DNA of 64,000 bases from Anaerolineaceae bacterium (lineage in GTDB: Bacteria > Chloroflexota > Anaerolineae > Anaerolineales > Villigracilaceae), in contig WOUS01000006.1 of assembly GCA_009772985.1 (NCBI GenBank), positions 1 to 64,000 on the forward strand, written 5' to 3'. The notes under the pieces were generated by a model. It had not been told where the DNA came from and did not search any database. It saw only the letters and a list, made by a program, of their open reading frames with translations. This document shows, one piece after another, positions 46,389 to 54,569 of this stretch; position 1 is the stretch's first letter, and every line of letters starts with the position of its first letter. Made by a program: the position numbers and the translations under genes.

Positions 46389-47642
46389 TTAAATTTTTAT
46401 CGTTTTCTTTAATCTTTCACGAGCTTCTTGCTTTACAATTTTTTCTTGGAGCTCTTTTCTCATCTTTTCCTCTTGTGCCTTCTTTTCTTGCTCAATTAAC
46501 TGTCTGTAATCATTATTTGTAGTAGGTAACCAGGGCTTAAAATGATTTATGATGCCTTGAACTTGGTGCTCTTCCGCGGGTACTTGGACTTCTCCTTTTG
46601 TCTTATTAAAGGTGAATGTGTTAGGTTCTTTTCCCATTAGCGATTGACGCCAATCTATTCGATAAAAAGTCTGAATCCATTTATCTGTAATGGGGCGGCT
46701 TAAGATAAGAGTAAGGACTCCATTTTGCCAATCAAAGTCAATAAGTCGAGGGGGATCAATTATCAAAGGATCATCGATTTCAGTTGATGGTATTACAGTG
46801 CTTCTTATCTCGCTTAAACGTTGGAGTTCAACGAAATCGTTCTTTCTCCCTATCAGTTCTCGTTTAATAACTTCAATTGATGATGTTCTATCCTGTGGAG
46901 ATTGCCGAAGCATAGAAGAAACGAGATCGTCTAAGTATGTGTATTCTTGAGCAACACTCGCAATTAATTTATAACTTGTTCCTAACGGAATTACACCCGT
47001 GAACATTTCGTTGAGCATAAGTCCCAGAGCGTAAATATCGGCCTGTTCATCTACATGTGCACCACGCATGCGCTGCTCAGGTGCAGCATATTGGAAATTT
47101 GCAAGTCGGTCAGCGGCTTTTGTTTCGACAGCAGTATATAACTCTTCTTCTTGAAAGCGTGCTATACCAAAATCTGCCACAACAAGCGCTTTATTTTTTG
47201 AGTCATATAGGATATTCTCTGGTTTTAGATCGCGATGAATCGCCTTTAACTTGTGGGCCGCTTCAACACCATCCAAGATTTGGGAAAAGAGGGGAAGTAT
47301 AGCGTTATACTCAATCACTGCTTCAATCAATCTTCGAAGCGATGAATCGTAGAATTGCATAACATAGAATGGCAATACAATATTTCCTTCTTTGTATGGG
47401 CCATTATCAATTATTTTCAGAATGTGGGGATGTGTATTTTGTTCACAGAATGTTATTTCATTTTTGAAACGCTTGATCCTTTCCCGGGTCGCATTTTTTG
47501 CGTTCAGGATTTTTATAGCATAAGTGTTCTTTGCTTCATCATGTGCTTTATAGACACGGCCTGCCCCGCCTTCCCCAATAATTTCTGTGGCAGTGTATTG
47601 CGAAAAGGCAGTTTCAAAAGTAAGGTGGTTTTTTAGTTCCAT
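46389..47642 (-). CDS. Serine/threonine protein kinase (AT-rich, probably transferred)
   Basis: 417 residues. Kinase domain in residues ~15-270: glycine loop IGEGGAGRVYKAHD, ATP Lys in YAIKIL, catalytic HRDLKPENILYD, DFGIARF and APEQRMRG. A ~120-residue C-terminal region without membrane helices follows (FDWQNGVLTLILSRPITDKW). It ends in a coiled-coil, KKAQEEKMRKELQEKIVKQE. The AT-rich composition contrasts with its neighbours. There is no PASTA or sensor domain, so it is cytoplasmic; targets are unknown. Kinases of this soluble type also occur in phage-defence loci, which is only a possibility here. Confidence 0.85.
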   Translation of the reverse strand: MELKNHLTFETAFSQYTATEIIGEGGAGRVYKAHDEAKNTYAIKILNAKNATRERIKRFKNEITFCEQNTHPHILKIIDNGPYKEGNIVLPFYVMQFYDSSLRRLIEAVIEYNAILPLFSQILDGVEAAHKLKAIHRDLKPENILYDSKNKALVVADFGIARFQEEELYTAVETKAADRLANFQYAAPEQRMRGAHVDEQADIYALGLMLNEMFTGVIPLGTSYKLIASVAQEYTYLDDLVSSMLRQSPQDRTSSIEVIKRELIGRKNDFVELQRLSEIRSTVIPSTEIDDPLIIDPPRLIDFDWQNGVLTLILSRPITDKWIQTFYRIDWRQSLMGKEPNTFTFNKTKGEVQVPAEEHQVQGIINHFKPWLPTTNNDYRQLIEQEKKAQEEKMRKELQEKIVKQEARERLKKTIKI

Positions 47643-47703
47643 CGGCAGTATCCCTATGTCAATTCTTTATCAACACAGTGGCGGATGAACAATTCATTGC
47701 CTT

Positions 47704-48258
47704 CTATCGCCACTCAAACACCACCCTCATCACCTCTAGAATGTACAGATCGAAATCGCCCAAGTCGGTCATGCCGGTGAGATTGGAGTCGGACCCGGGC
47801 CGGATGATATCCTGGTGCACGCTGCAATCCAGCAGGGTGATGGTGATTTCCGCGCTGAAGGTGGAGGCGAAGTCCGGGTTGGACAGTTCGAAGCGCTGCA
47901 TCTTGTCGAATTTGACGAATACCCCCGAAGCAAGGGTCAGGCCATCCTTGTATTCGTAGCGCAGGCTGTCGAGCGGAATGCGCGCCGTCGCGCCCGCGAG
48001 GGTTTCGACGACCGCCACCGTCTCCGGCGGCAGTTCGGCGATGCCCGCCGGTTCGCAGTCCGCAGCCGTGGCAGGGGAGGATGTACCGGATCCGGGATTG
48101 ATGCTTTCTGCCATCGAGGGCGAGGCCGGTTTGCTTTCGAGCAGTTTCAGCAGAATGGGACTGCCCAGCAGCGCCGTGATGATGACGCCCACGAGTGCGA
48201 TCAATGCCGCCCAGATCGCCGTTGGGATTTTCTTGCGGGAAGAAGTGCGCTTTGCCAT
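47704..48258 (-). CDS. Hypothetical membrane-anchored protein
   Basis: 184 residues. A basic N-terminus (AKRTSSRKKIPTA) precedes one membrane helix (IWAALIALVGVIITALLGSPILL), a Ser/Pro/Thr-rich linker and a ~110-residue extracytoplasmic domain with two Cys (ADCEPAGIAELP; TLLDCSVHQD). I do not recognise the domain. The AGGAGCACC site supports the ATG at 48258. It is GC-rich, unlike the kinase gene beside it, and is the older resident. Confidence 0.65.
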   Translation of the reverse strand: MAKRTSSRKKIPTAIWAALIALVGVIITALLGSPILLKLLESKPASPSMAESINPGSGTSSPATAADCEPAGIAELPPETVAVVETLAGATARIPLDSLRYEYKDGLTLASGVFVKFDKMQRFELSNPDFASTFSAEITITLLDCSVHQDIIRPGSDSNLTGMTDLGDFDLYILEVMRVVFEWR

Positions 48259-48345
48259 AGGGTGCTCCTGTTTTTTCAGAGCGGATTTCTCAGCCATAAT
48301 TATATGTCAAATGGTCTGGAATGATTCAGCAAATTCGCGGCTGAT

Positions 48346-48374
48346 TTGCTTTTACCCGCGCCGCTGGTTATAAT
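48346..48374 (+). promoter_or_regulatory. Promoter of moaA
   Basis: TTGCTT (48346-48351), 17-nt spacer, TATAAT (48369-48374). The leader is only about 25 nt, too short for a molybdenum-cofactor riboswitch. Confidence 0.7.
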
Positions 48375-48406
48375 CAGCCTGCTCTTACCGGTGCACACGA
48401 GGACCC

Positions 48407-49387
48407 ATGGCGCTCGACCGTTTCGGACGAAAAATCCACTACCTCCGCATTTCCCTTACCGACCACTGCAACCTGCGCTGCGTCTACTGTATGCCGGAGG
48501 AGATGACCTTCCGGCCCCTGCCCGAGATGATGCAGGATGACGAAGTCCTGCTGCTGACGCGTCTCTTTGCGGGCCTGGGCTTCGACAAGATCCGCCTGAC
48601 CGGCGGCGAGCCGACCGTCCGCGCCCACGTGGTGGACCTCGTGCGCGGCATCGCCTCCACGCCCGGCATCCGCGACGTGACCATGACGACCAACGGCGTG
48701 CTCCTGCCGAAACTTGCCGGACCGTTGGCCGCTGCCGGTTTGAAGCGCGTCAACGTCAGCATAGACACGCTCAACCCGGCCAAATTCCAGCGTCTCACGC
48801 GCGGGGGCGATATTGAAGATGTCTGGGAGGGGATCCTGGCCGCGGAAGCCGCCGGGCTGACGCCGGTCAAGTTGAACGCGGTCGTCGTGCGCGGTTACAA
48901 CGAAGAAGATGTGGCCGACTTGGCGCGCCTGACCCTCGACCACCCCTGGCAGGTGCGCTTCATCGAGATGATGCCTTTTGGCGAGGACACCGACCTGCAG
49001 ACCGGCTCGGTTGTCACGGCGGAGGAAACGCTCGGGCGCGTGGAGCAGGCTCTCGGTCCGCTCGAAGCGGCGAACGGCGGCGAACTGGACGGGGAGGCGC
49101 GCGTGTTCCGCATCCCCGGGGCGCAGGGCGACATCGGCTTTATATCCTCTGTCAGTGCGCCGTTCTGCGCCTCCTGCACCCGCGCCCGCCTCACCGCCGA
49201 CGGCATCCTGCGCATGTGCCTGCTGCGCGAATATGAAATTGACCTGCTCACGCCCCTGCGCCGCGGCGCGTCGCTGGAGGAGTTGCGCCGGATGGTTCTG
49301 GAGGCGGTCTGGAACAAACCCTGGGGGCATGGCCTGGCCGAGGGCGAGATCCCGCTGAACCGGGGCATGAGCGAGATCGGGGGGTAG
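48407..49387 (+). CDS. moaA: GTP 3',8-cyclase (molybdenum cofactor synthesis)
   Basis: 326 residues. Radical-SAM motif DHCNLRCVYCMPEE, IRLTGGEPTVRAHVV, TMTTNGVLL and RVNVSIDTLNP. The C-terminal cluster is ASCTRARLTADGILRMCLL. The protein ends in GG, as required of MoaA. It converts GTP to 3',8-cyclo-dihydro-GTP with MoaC's later help. No other moa gene is next to it. It implies that the organism uses molybdo- or tungsto-enzymes. Confidence 0.97.
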   Translation: MALDRFGRKIHYLRISLTDHCNLRCVYCMPEEMTFRPLPEMMQDDEVLLLTRLFAGLGFDKIRLTGGEPTVRAHVVDLVRGIASTPGIRDVTMTTNGVLLPKLAGPLAAAGLKRVNVSIDTLNPAKFQRLTRGGDIEDVWEGILAAEAAGLTPVKLNAVVVRGYNEEDVADLARLTLDHPWQVRFIEMMPFGEDTDLQTGSVVTAEETLGRVEQALGPLEAANGGELDGEARVFRIPGAQGDIGFISSVSAPFCASCTRARLTADGILRMCLLREYEIDLLTPLRRGASLEELRRMVLEAVWNKPWGHGLAEGEIPLNRGMSEIGG

Positions 49388-49416
49388 TGAATAGTGAATG
49401 GCGAATCAAGAAAGAG

Positions 49417-49441
49417 AAGGCGGCCCGAAGGCCGCCTTTTT
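49417..49441 (+). terminator. Terminator after moaA
   Basis: AAGGCGGCC / GGCCGCCTT stem, 4-base loop CGAA, then TTT. A second hairpin with CGGCGGCATAGGAGCCGCC complementarity follows before the convergent aminotransferase stop. Confidence 0.88.
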
Positions 49442-49500
49442 GCATCTCTTGTGGAGGCGGCTCCTATGCCGCCGACGGGCGTGGGATCCCGTCCTGACAA

Positions 49501-50724
49501 TTATTTCTTAACCGAAAGTTCCTTCAGCAGCGTCCCCAGCCGTGTGATGCCCTCGCGGATGTTCTCCGGGTTCGAGTAGGAGAAATTGATGCGCATCGTA
49601 TTCGCCCCGCCGCCGTTCGGGTGGAACGATGCGCCGGGTACGAACGCCACTTTGCGCTCGATGGCCTTTTTCAGCATCTCGGCTGCGTCCATGCCCTCGG
49701 GCAGGATGCCCCACAGGAACATGCCGCCCTGCGGGCGCGTCCAGCGCACGTTGGAAGGGAAGAGTTCCTCCATCGCCTCGATCATCACGTCGCGGCGTTC
49801 CTTGTAGACTTGGCGGATGAACTTGACATGCTCGTCGAGGAAGCCGCCCTTGCCGACCTCGTAGGCCACCATCTGGTTGAACATGGCTGTGTTCAGGTCC
49901 GCGGCCTGCTTGGTCTGGACGAGTTTGCGGATGACCTGCTCCGGGGCGATGACCCACGCCAGGCGGATGCCCGGCGCGAGCAGTTTCGAGAAGGTGCTCA
50001 GGTAGATGACGTTGCCGGTGTAGCAGCCGTTGTCGCCGCGGAACTGGCTGTCCAGCCAGACGAGGGAGGGGAGGTGCTCGCCCTCAAAGCGCAACTGTCC
50101 GTACGGATCGTCCTCCACGATCGGGACCCCGTACCGGTCCGCCAGTTCGACGAGTTTCTTCCGCCGCTCCAGGCTGAGGGTCGTGCCGCTCGGGTTCTGG
50201 AAGTTCGGCAGGACGTAGATGAATTTCGGCCCGATGCGCAGGGCTTCTTCCAGTTTATCCACGTCCATCCCGTCCTCATCCGACGGGACGGCGATGTACT
50301 GCGCGCCGTATGCGTTCCAGGCCTGGAGCGCGCCCAGGTAGGTGGGCGACTCGACCACGATGTGGTCGCCCTGGTTGATGAACACCCGCCCGATGAAGTC
50401 CAGCGCCTGCTGGGAGCCGGACGTGATGAGGATGTTCTCGGGCGTGATGTTGACCGAATACCGTTCGGTGTGACGGGCGATCATCTCCCGCAGTGAACGA
50501 TATCCCTCGGTCGTGCTGTACTGGAGCGATTGGGAGCCGAAGTTGTCCAGCACGTAATTGCAGGCGGCCTTGAATTCCTTGACTGGAAATACTTCCGGCG
50601 CGGGCAGTCCGCCCCCAAACGAGATGATGTCGGGCTGTTCGGTCAATTTGAGCAGTTCGCGGATGACGGAACTGCCCATCCTTTGCGTCCGGTTGGCGTA
50701 ACGATATTCCCAGGGTGTCTGCAT
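49501..50724 (-). CDS. PLP-dependent aminotransferase (LysN/MocR-like class I)
   Basis: 407 residues. Fold-type I aminotransferase with FGGGLPAPEVFPVKEF, SQQALDFIGRVFINQGD, NFQNPSGTTLSLERR, EDDPYGQLRFEG and the PLP-Lys in YLSTFSKLLAPGIRLAW. RINFSYSNPENIREGI closes the domain. This group includes 2-aminoadipate and branched-chain or aromatic aminotransferases; the exact substrate cannot be set from sequence. It has an AAGGAGA site. A leader peptide and a terminator-like hairpin upstream suggest control by attenuation. Confidence 0.88.
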   Translation of the reverse strand: MQTPWEYRYANRTQRMGSSVIRELLKLTEQPDIISFGGGLPAPEVFPVKEFKAACNYVLDNFGSQSLQYSTTEGYRSLREMIARHTERYSVNITPENILITSGSQQALDFIGRVFINQGDHIVVESPTYLGALQAWNAYGAQYIAVPSDEDGMDVDKLEEALRIGPKFIYVLPNFQNPSGTTLSLERRKKLVELADRYGVPIVEDDPYGQLRFEGEHLPSLVWLDSQFRGDNGCYTGNVIYLSTFSKLLAPGIRLAWVIAPEQVIRKLVQTKQAADLNTAMFNQMVAYEVGKGGFLDEHVKFIRQVYKERRDVMIEAMEELFPSNVRWTRPQGGMFLWGILPEGMDAAEMLKKAIERKVAFVPGASFHPNGGGANTMRINFSYSNPENIREGITRLGTLLKELSVKK

Positions 50725-50756
50725 TCTTTCTCCTTCGAGATGATTTTGGGCGAATC

Positions 50757-50793
50757 AAAAAGCCTGACAGGTATGGTAAACCCGTCAGGCTTT
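50757..50793 (-). promoter_or_regulatory. Attenuator-like terminator hairpin
   Basis: Minus-strand AAAGCCTGAC pairs with GTCAGGCTTT and is followed by TT, then GATT (five T in all). It lies between the leader-peptide stop and the aminotransferase ribosome site. Its left arm covers the last codons and stop of the leader peptide. Confidence 0.75.
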
Positions 50794-50844
50794 GGCGGCC
50801 TCTTGCTTGCCAAGCAGGAAGGATATAAATAGGATTCCGCTCAT
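50785..50844 (-). CDS. Putative 19-residue leader peptide
   Basis: Encodes MSGILFISFLLGKQEAAKA, then TGA. It begins nine bases after a good -10 box and ends inside the terminator hairpin, the layout of transcription-attenuation leader peptides. Five of its first ten residues are Ile, Leu or Phe, which could point to branched-chain or aromatic amino-acid sensing. No family match is claimed. Confidence 0.5.
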   Translation of the reverse strand: MSGILFISFLLGKQEAAKA

Positions 50845-50853
50845 GGCGGTGCA

Positions 50854-50882
50854 ATCTTACCGTGTTTTTTGAGTCCGCGCAA
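50854..50882 (-). promoter_or_regulatory. Promoter of the aminotransferase leader
   Basis: Minus-strand TTGCGC (50882-50877), 17-nt spacer, TAAGAT (50859-50854). Transcription would begin about three bases before the leader-peptide ATG. Confidence 0.7.
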
Positions 50883-50899
50883 CCCCGCGCGGGATTTTT

Positions 50900-52204
50900 C
50901 TACCTTCCGCCGGCGTATTTTTGCCGCAGGCCGCGGTTGGGGCGGCTGGCGGGCTTGTTCTTCGGGGCTGCCGGAAGATGCCGTTCCACGGGGGCGCGGC
51001 GCCTGTCCTGCGAAGTCCCCGAAGGGGGAGCGGAGCCGAAGGGCCGCCCGCGCGGGGCGGGAGGCAGCCGCGGCGGGGCCGGGGCGGTGTAGTCGAATCC
51101 GTCCAGGGTCTGGCGCGTCAGCGGCTTGCCCATGATCTTTTCGAGGGCGCGTACCATATCCTTATCGTCCGGGGTGACCAGGGTGAAGGCGTCGCCGGTG
51201 CGCTCGGCGCGGCCGGTGCGCCCGATGCGGTGGATGTAGTCGTCGGCGGTGGCGGGCATGTCGAAGTTGATGACGTGCGAGATGTTCTCCACGTCCAGGC
51301 CGCGGGCGGCGATGTCGGTGGCGACCATCACCTGGTAATGGCCACTCTTGAAGCCGGTCAGCGCGGACTGGCGCTGGCCCTGCGACCGGTCGCTGTGCAG
51401 GCTGGTGGCGCGGAACCCGGCGTTGTGGATCTGGCGCGAGAGTTTCTCGGCGCGGTGCCTGGTGCGGGTGAAAACCAGCACCGAGTTGGTGTCGGTGCGT
51501 TTGAGCAGTTCCAGCAGCAGGGGCATTTTGAGATGCTGGGGCACGGGGTAGAGCGCGTGGGCCACGGTGTGCGCCGGGCGGCTGAGGCCGATGGCGATGC
51601 GTTTCGGGTCGCGCAGGGTGCGGGCGGCCAGTTGCTCGATCTCGGCGGGAAAAGTGGCCGAGAAGAGCATGGTCTGACGCCTGGCCGGGACATGGGAGAG
51701 GATGCGCTTCACGTCGGGCAGGAAGCCCATGTCGAGCATCCGGTCGGCTTCGTCGAGGACGAGGATCTCGATGCCTTCCAGCCGGGCGTTGCCCTGGCCG
51801 ATGTGGTCGAGCAGACGCCCGGGGCAGGCGACCAGGATCTCGGTCCCGGCGCGCAACGCCCGGGTCTGCGGCGCGGCGCCCACGCCCCCGTAGATGGTGG
51901 CGCTGCGGATGTTCGTCCCCGTTCCCAAGTCCCGAATCGCGTCGTTGATCTGTTCGGCGAGTTCGCGCGTGGGGGTGACGATGAGTGCCCGGGCGCGGTT
52001 GCGCGGACCGGTCAGCAGTTTCTGCAAAATGGGCAGGACGAACACCGCCGTTTTGCCGGTGCCGGTCTGGGCGGTGGCGATCAGGTCGTCGCCGGCCAGG
52101 GCGGCGGGCAGGGCGGCGATTTGGATGGGGGTTGCTTCGGTGTAGCCGAGGCGGTTGATCCCCGCCATCAGGCGCGGATCCAGGTTGAACTGGTTGAAGT
52201 TCAC
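50900..52204 (-). CDS. DEAD-box RNA helicase (RhlE-like)
   Basis: 434 residues. Q motif TEATPIQIAALPAAL, motif I ATAQTGTGKTAVFV, VLDEADRMLDMGF (DEAD), LFSATFP (SAT), TDIAARGLDVENISHVINFD and HRIGRTGRAERTG. The basic Pro/Arg-rich C-terminal tail (PAPPRLPPAPRGRP) is typical of RhlE-type helicases acting in ribosome or RNA maturation. The start codon is GTG at 52204, with AAGGAA before it. The 230 bases upstream (52205-52434) are purine-rich and show no gene. Confidence 0.95.
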   Translation of the reverse strand: MNFNQFNLDPRLMAGINRLGYTEATPIQIAALPAALAGDDLIATAQTGTGKTAVFVLPILQKLLTGPRNRARALIVTPTRELAEQINDAIRDLGTGTNIRSATIYGGVGAAPQTRALRAGTEILVACPGRLLDHIGQGNARLEGIEILVLDEADRMLDMGFLPDVKRILSHVPARRQTMLFSATFPAEIEQLAARTLRDPKRIAIGLSRPAHTVAHALYPVPQHLKMPLLLELLKRTDTNSVLVFTRTRHRAEKLSRQIHNAGFRATSLHSDRSQGQRQSALTGFKSGHYQVMVATDIAARGLDVENISHVINFDMPATADDYIHRIGRTGRAERTGDAFTLVTPDDKDMVRALEKIMGKPLTRQTLDGFDYTAPAPPRLPPAPRGRPFGSAPPSGTSQDRRRAPVERHLPAAPKNKPASRPNRGLRQKYAGGR

Positions 52205-52434
52205 GAGTGTTCCTTTTCTTCAGAAGTCTGGCGGGTGTTGGGGGGATCGAGCGAGGCTCAAAACGTGCAACAGCAAGCGACTGCTGAAATGATGCGATTA
52301 AGTGGCAGGAGAATAACCGAGGAAGGCGGGGATGTCAAGGCGGGGAGGGGACGGGTTTTTCGCCAAAAGGGGGCGGAAAAATGCGGGCACGGGGAGGGAT
52401 GCCGAGCGCGGCGCGGATGCGGGAGGATGAGAGT

Positions 52435-52911
52435 TCATCGTATGCCATGGCGTTTACCAATGATCTTGCATATTTTTTCGGAAGCCTTTTCTGGATTCTC
52501 ATGTTCCCAAACTCGAATAACCTTCCAACCAGCCTCTTCTAAACGCTTAGTAGTATCTACATCACGTTCTTGATTCTGCTTAATTTTGAAACTCCAAAAT
52601 TCTGCATTTGCTTTTGCTTGGGTCCCATGAAATGGACACCCATGCCAAAAACACCCATCAACAAAGATTGCAACTTTGGCGGGTCGAAAAACAATATCCG
52701 CTTTTCTGTTCAACTCCTTGATAGGTTTTTCATCAATTCGAAATCGTAAACCCCTTTTATGAAGTGCCGAGCGAAGAGCCTTCTCAGGAGCGGTATTTCT
52801 CGGTTTCGCGGCTTTCATTCTTTTTAGAGCCGCATCTGATGATGGAGCAGGTTTGGCGATTCTCTTGTTGCTTGCTGCTTTCATCTTACTTGGCATAATA
52901 AAGTCGCTCAA
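52435..52911 (-). CDS. vsr: Very-short-patch repair-type endonuclease (Vsr)
   Basis: 158 residues. Vsr signature: RNTAPEKALRSALHKRGLRFRID, DIVFRPAKVAIFVDGCFWHGCP (catalytic Asp and zinc-site Cys/His) and TKRLEEAGWKVIRVWEHE. Vsr nicks T:G mismatches that arise from deamination of methylated cytosine. The gene is AT-rich and directly follows the GHKL ATPase. A TTG start at 52911 overlaps that gene's stop; the ATG at 52896 is the alternative. It may act as repair nuclease or as the restriction nuclease of the cassette. Confidence 0.92.
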   Translation of the reverse strand: MSDFIMPSKMKAASNKRIAKPAPSSDAALKRMKAAKPRNTAPEKALRSALHKRGLRFRIDEKPIKELNRKADIVFRPAKVAIFVDGCFWHGCPFHGTQAKANAEFWSFKIKQNQERDVDTTKRLEEAGWKVIRVWEHENPEKASEKICKIIGKRHGIR

Positions 52912-54569
52912 GGATTGGATAACAAGGTTCGTACTCTTGCCTTGATATTCTCATACACAGCAGTCAATCTACTCTTTGCTAAATCAGTAAGCAGAGCTGT
53001 ATGTGCGAGCGCATCTCTCATTGGTTTATATTCAGTCGCGTCTCTTGACAATGCAGCTTCTTTCAATGGCTCTCTTGTCTTGTCGATCAAATTTGCGAGA
53101 CCATCCATTGATAGGTAACTCAAATCGCTATTTGACCGCCTAATCTCTATGCTGATGTTAGCTTTGTTCTTGTTGTAGATTTCAGCATTCTTCCATTTAT
53201 CTTTTTCCTTCTCTGCTTCCTCCGAAAGAGAAATTTGTTTATCCTCAATGTACTTCCTGACTAGATTCTCTGAAACGAAACACTCCGCATAGGCAGAAAA
53301 ATTGAATTCCGCATCACCCGCCAATTCGTTTACCCACTGTCCGACTTTATCTTTAGTATCCGAATCTTCGGGCATCGAATATTCCTGCGAAACGACATTG
53401 AATAGCGCCCTGGATTTTCTCGCCTTTGGCGATATTCTCAAATTATCATCATCGCCTTCTCGTCCGATTTCTACTCTCCATACATCCCAGTCGTTGATGA
53501 TTTCTGGTAACAATGAGTTTTTCAGATCATCCAACAACTCTAGAAATTTTTCATCGTCAGCGATAATACCCTCTCTGCTACTTGTAAATCTATCCTTCGT
53601 CTCTTCGTCCAAGGCGTTGAAGTGAATTTGCCCATACAGATAATTTTCAACTATTCTAGCCGTCGGGATATGTTTCAGAATATCTCTCTCCCGCAAGCGA
53701 CCATTAACTAGCAAGTCAATTCCTGCTTTCTCCTCTGTTGACGTAATCTTTAGATTTCCTGGTTTTTCAACAGACGCTATAAAACCCTTTATGGGTAGGT
53801 GGGATGGGATATTCTTCTTGTGCTTCTTTTTGACGTTTTGAAGACTTGCAATGTATGGGTCGTCAATTTTATTGATAACCCACACAAATTGCGTACTCTT
53901 CGCAAGACCTTCCAAATCTTCGAATGTAATTAATTTGTCATCAAGCCAGATATTGAAACTTTCATCCAAAAGGGAAAAACGGAAATATAGGGCAATTAGT
54001 TTTCTGAGATGTTCTATGCTTTTTCTAATACCGTCTCTTATGTTTTCGAAATAAATAATCGTTCCGTGATTGTGATTGTTTGTTAGATGTTCCACCTTGC
54101 TATATTGGACTAATCCCAACTGATATTGTCTGGAGGACAAATCATCTTTGATGGCTTGGTCTAAATCCGAATTATCAATTACCCCACCCTCATATTCTCC
54201 ACCTTCTATCCTTGATAAAACCGTAACTGTTTCCGCACAAGACAACAAAGCAAGTTTTCCTATGCCTTTTCTTCCAATAAACGGTCTCCCTTTTTCAGCA
54301 GACTTCGAGCCACTTTTCCTTTTCGAATATCCTATCTTTAGGAATTTATCCTGAAAGTCCTCAGCGGTCATTCCTTTGCCATCATCCTTGATGGTAAAAG
54401 AGTTGTTTTCCTTGTTTATGTAAATCCAAACATTTTCAGCATCGGCATCCCAAGCGTTGGAAATTGCTTCTCCAAGCACGGTCACGAAACTTCTATACAG
54501 ATTTCTACCAAGATGATTTAAAACACTTAAGGAAATATCAAAGGTGAATCGTTTGTTTTGTTTTGCCAT
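52908..54569 (-). CDS. GHKL (HSP90/MutL/MORC-like) ATPase of a methyltransferase-Vsr cassette
   Basis: 553 residues. N-terminal GHKL ATP-binding fold: LGEAISNAWDADAENV (N box), IKDDGKGMTAEDFQDKFL (G1), GRPFIGRKGIGKLALLSCA (G2 lid). The middle domain (~200-330) fits an S5-like transducer, and the C-terminal part is helical and charged (SEEAEKEKDKWKNAEIYN). MORC/MutL-like ATPases linked to DNA methyltransferases and Vsr-type nucleases are a described group in prokaryotic restriction-modification systems. It is AT-rich, overlaps the methyltransferase gene by 32 bases and precedes vsr, so the three are one operon. Confidence 0.88.
   Translation of the reverse strand: MAKQNKRFTFDISLSVLNHLGRNLYRSFVTVLGEAISNAWDADAENVWIYINKENNSFTIKDDGKGMTAEDFQDKFLKIGYSKRKSGSKSAEKGRPFIGRKGIGKLALLSCAETVTVLSRIEGGEYEGGVIDNSDLDQAIKDDLSSRQYQLGLVQYSKVEHLTNNHNHGTIIYFENIRDGIRKSIEHLRKLIALYFRFSLLDESFNIWLDDKLITFEDLEGLAKSTQFVWVINKIDDPYIASLQNVKKKHKKNIPSHLPIKGFIASVEKPGNLKITSTEEKAGIDLLVNGRLRERDILKHIPTARIVENYLYGQIHFNALDEETKDRFTSSREGIIADDEKFLELLDDLKNSLLPEIINDWDVWRVEIGREGDDDNLRISPKARKSRALFNVVSQEYSMPEDSDTKDKVGQWVNELAGDAEFNFSAYAECFVSENLVRKYIEDKQISLSEEAEKEKDKWKNAEIYNKNKANISIEIRRSNSDLSYLSMDGLANLIDKTREPLKEAALSRDATEYKPMRDALAHTALLTDLAKSRLTAVYENIKARVRTLLSNP

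Noticed and set aside
48375-48406. Molybdenum-cofactor riboswitch before moaA
   Set aside because: The leader after the TATAAT box is only about 25 nt, too short for the known aptamer.
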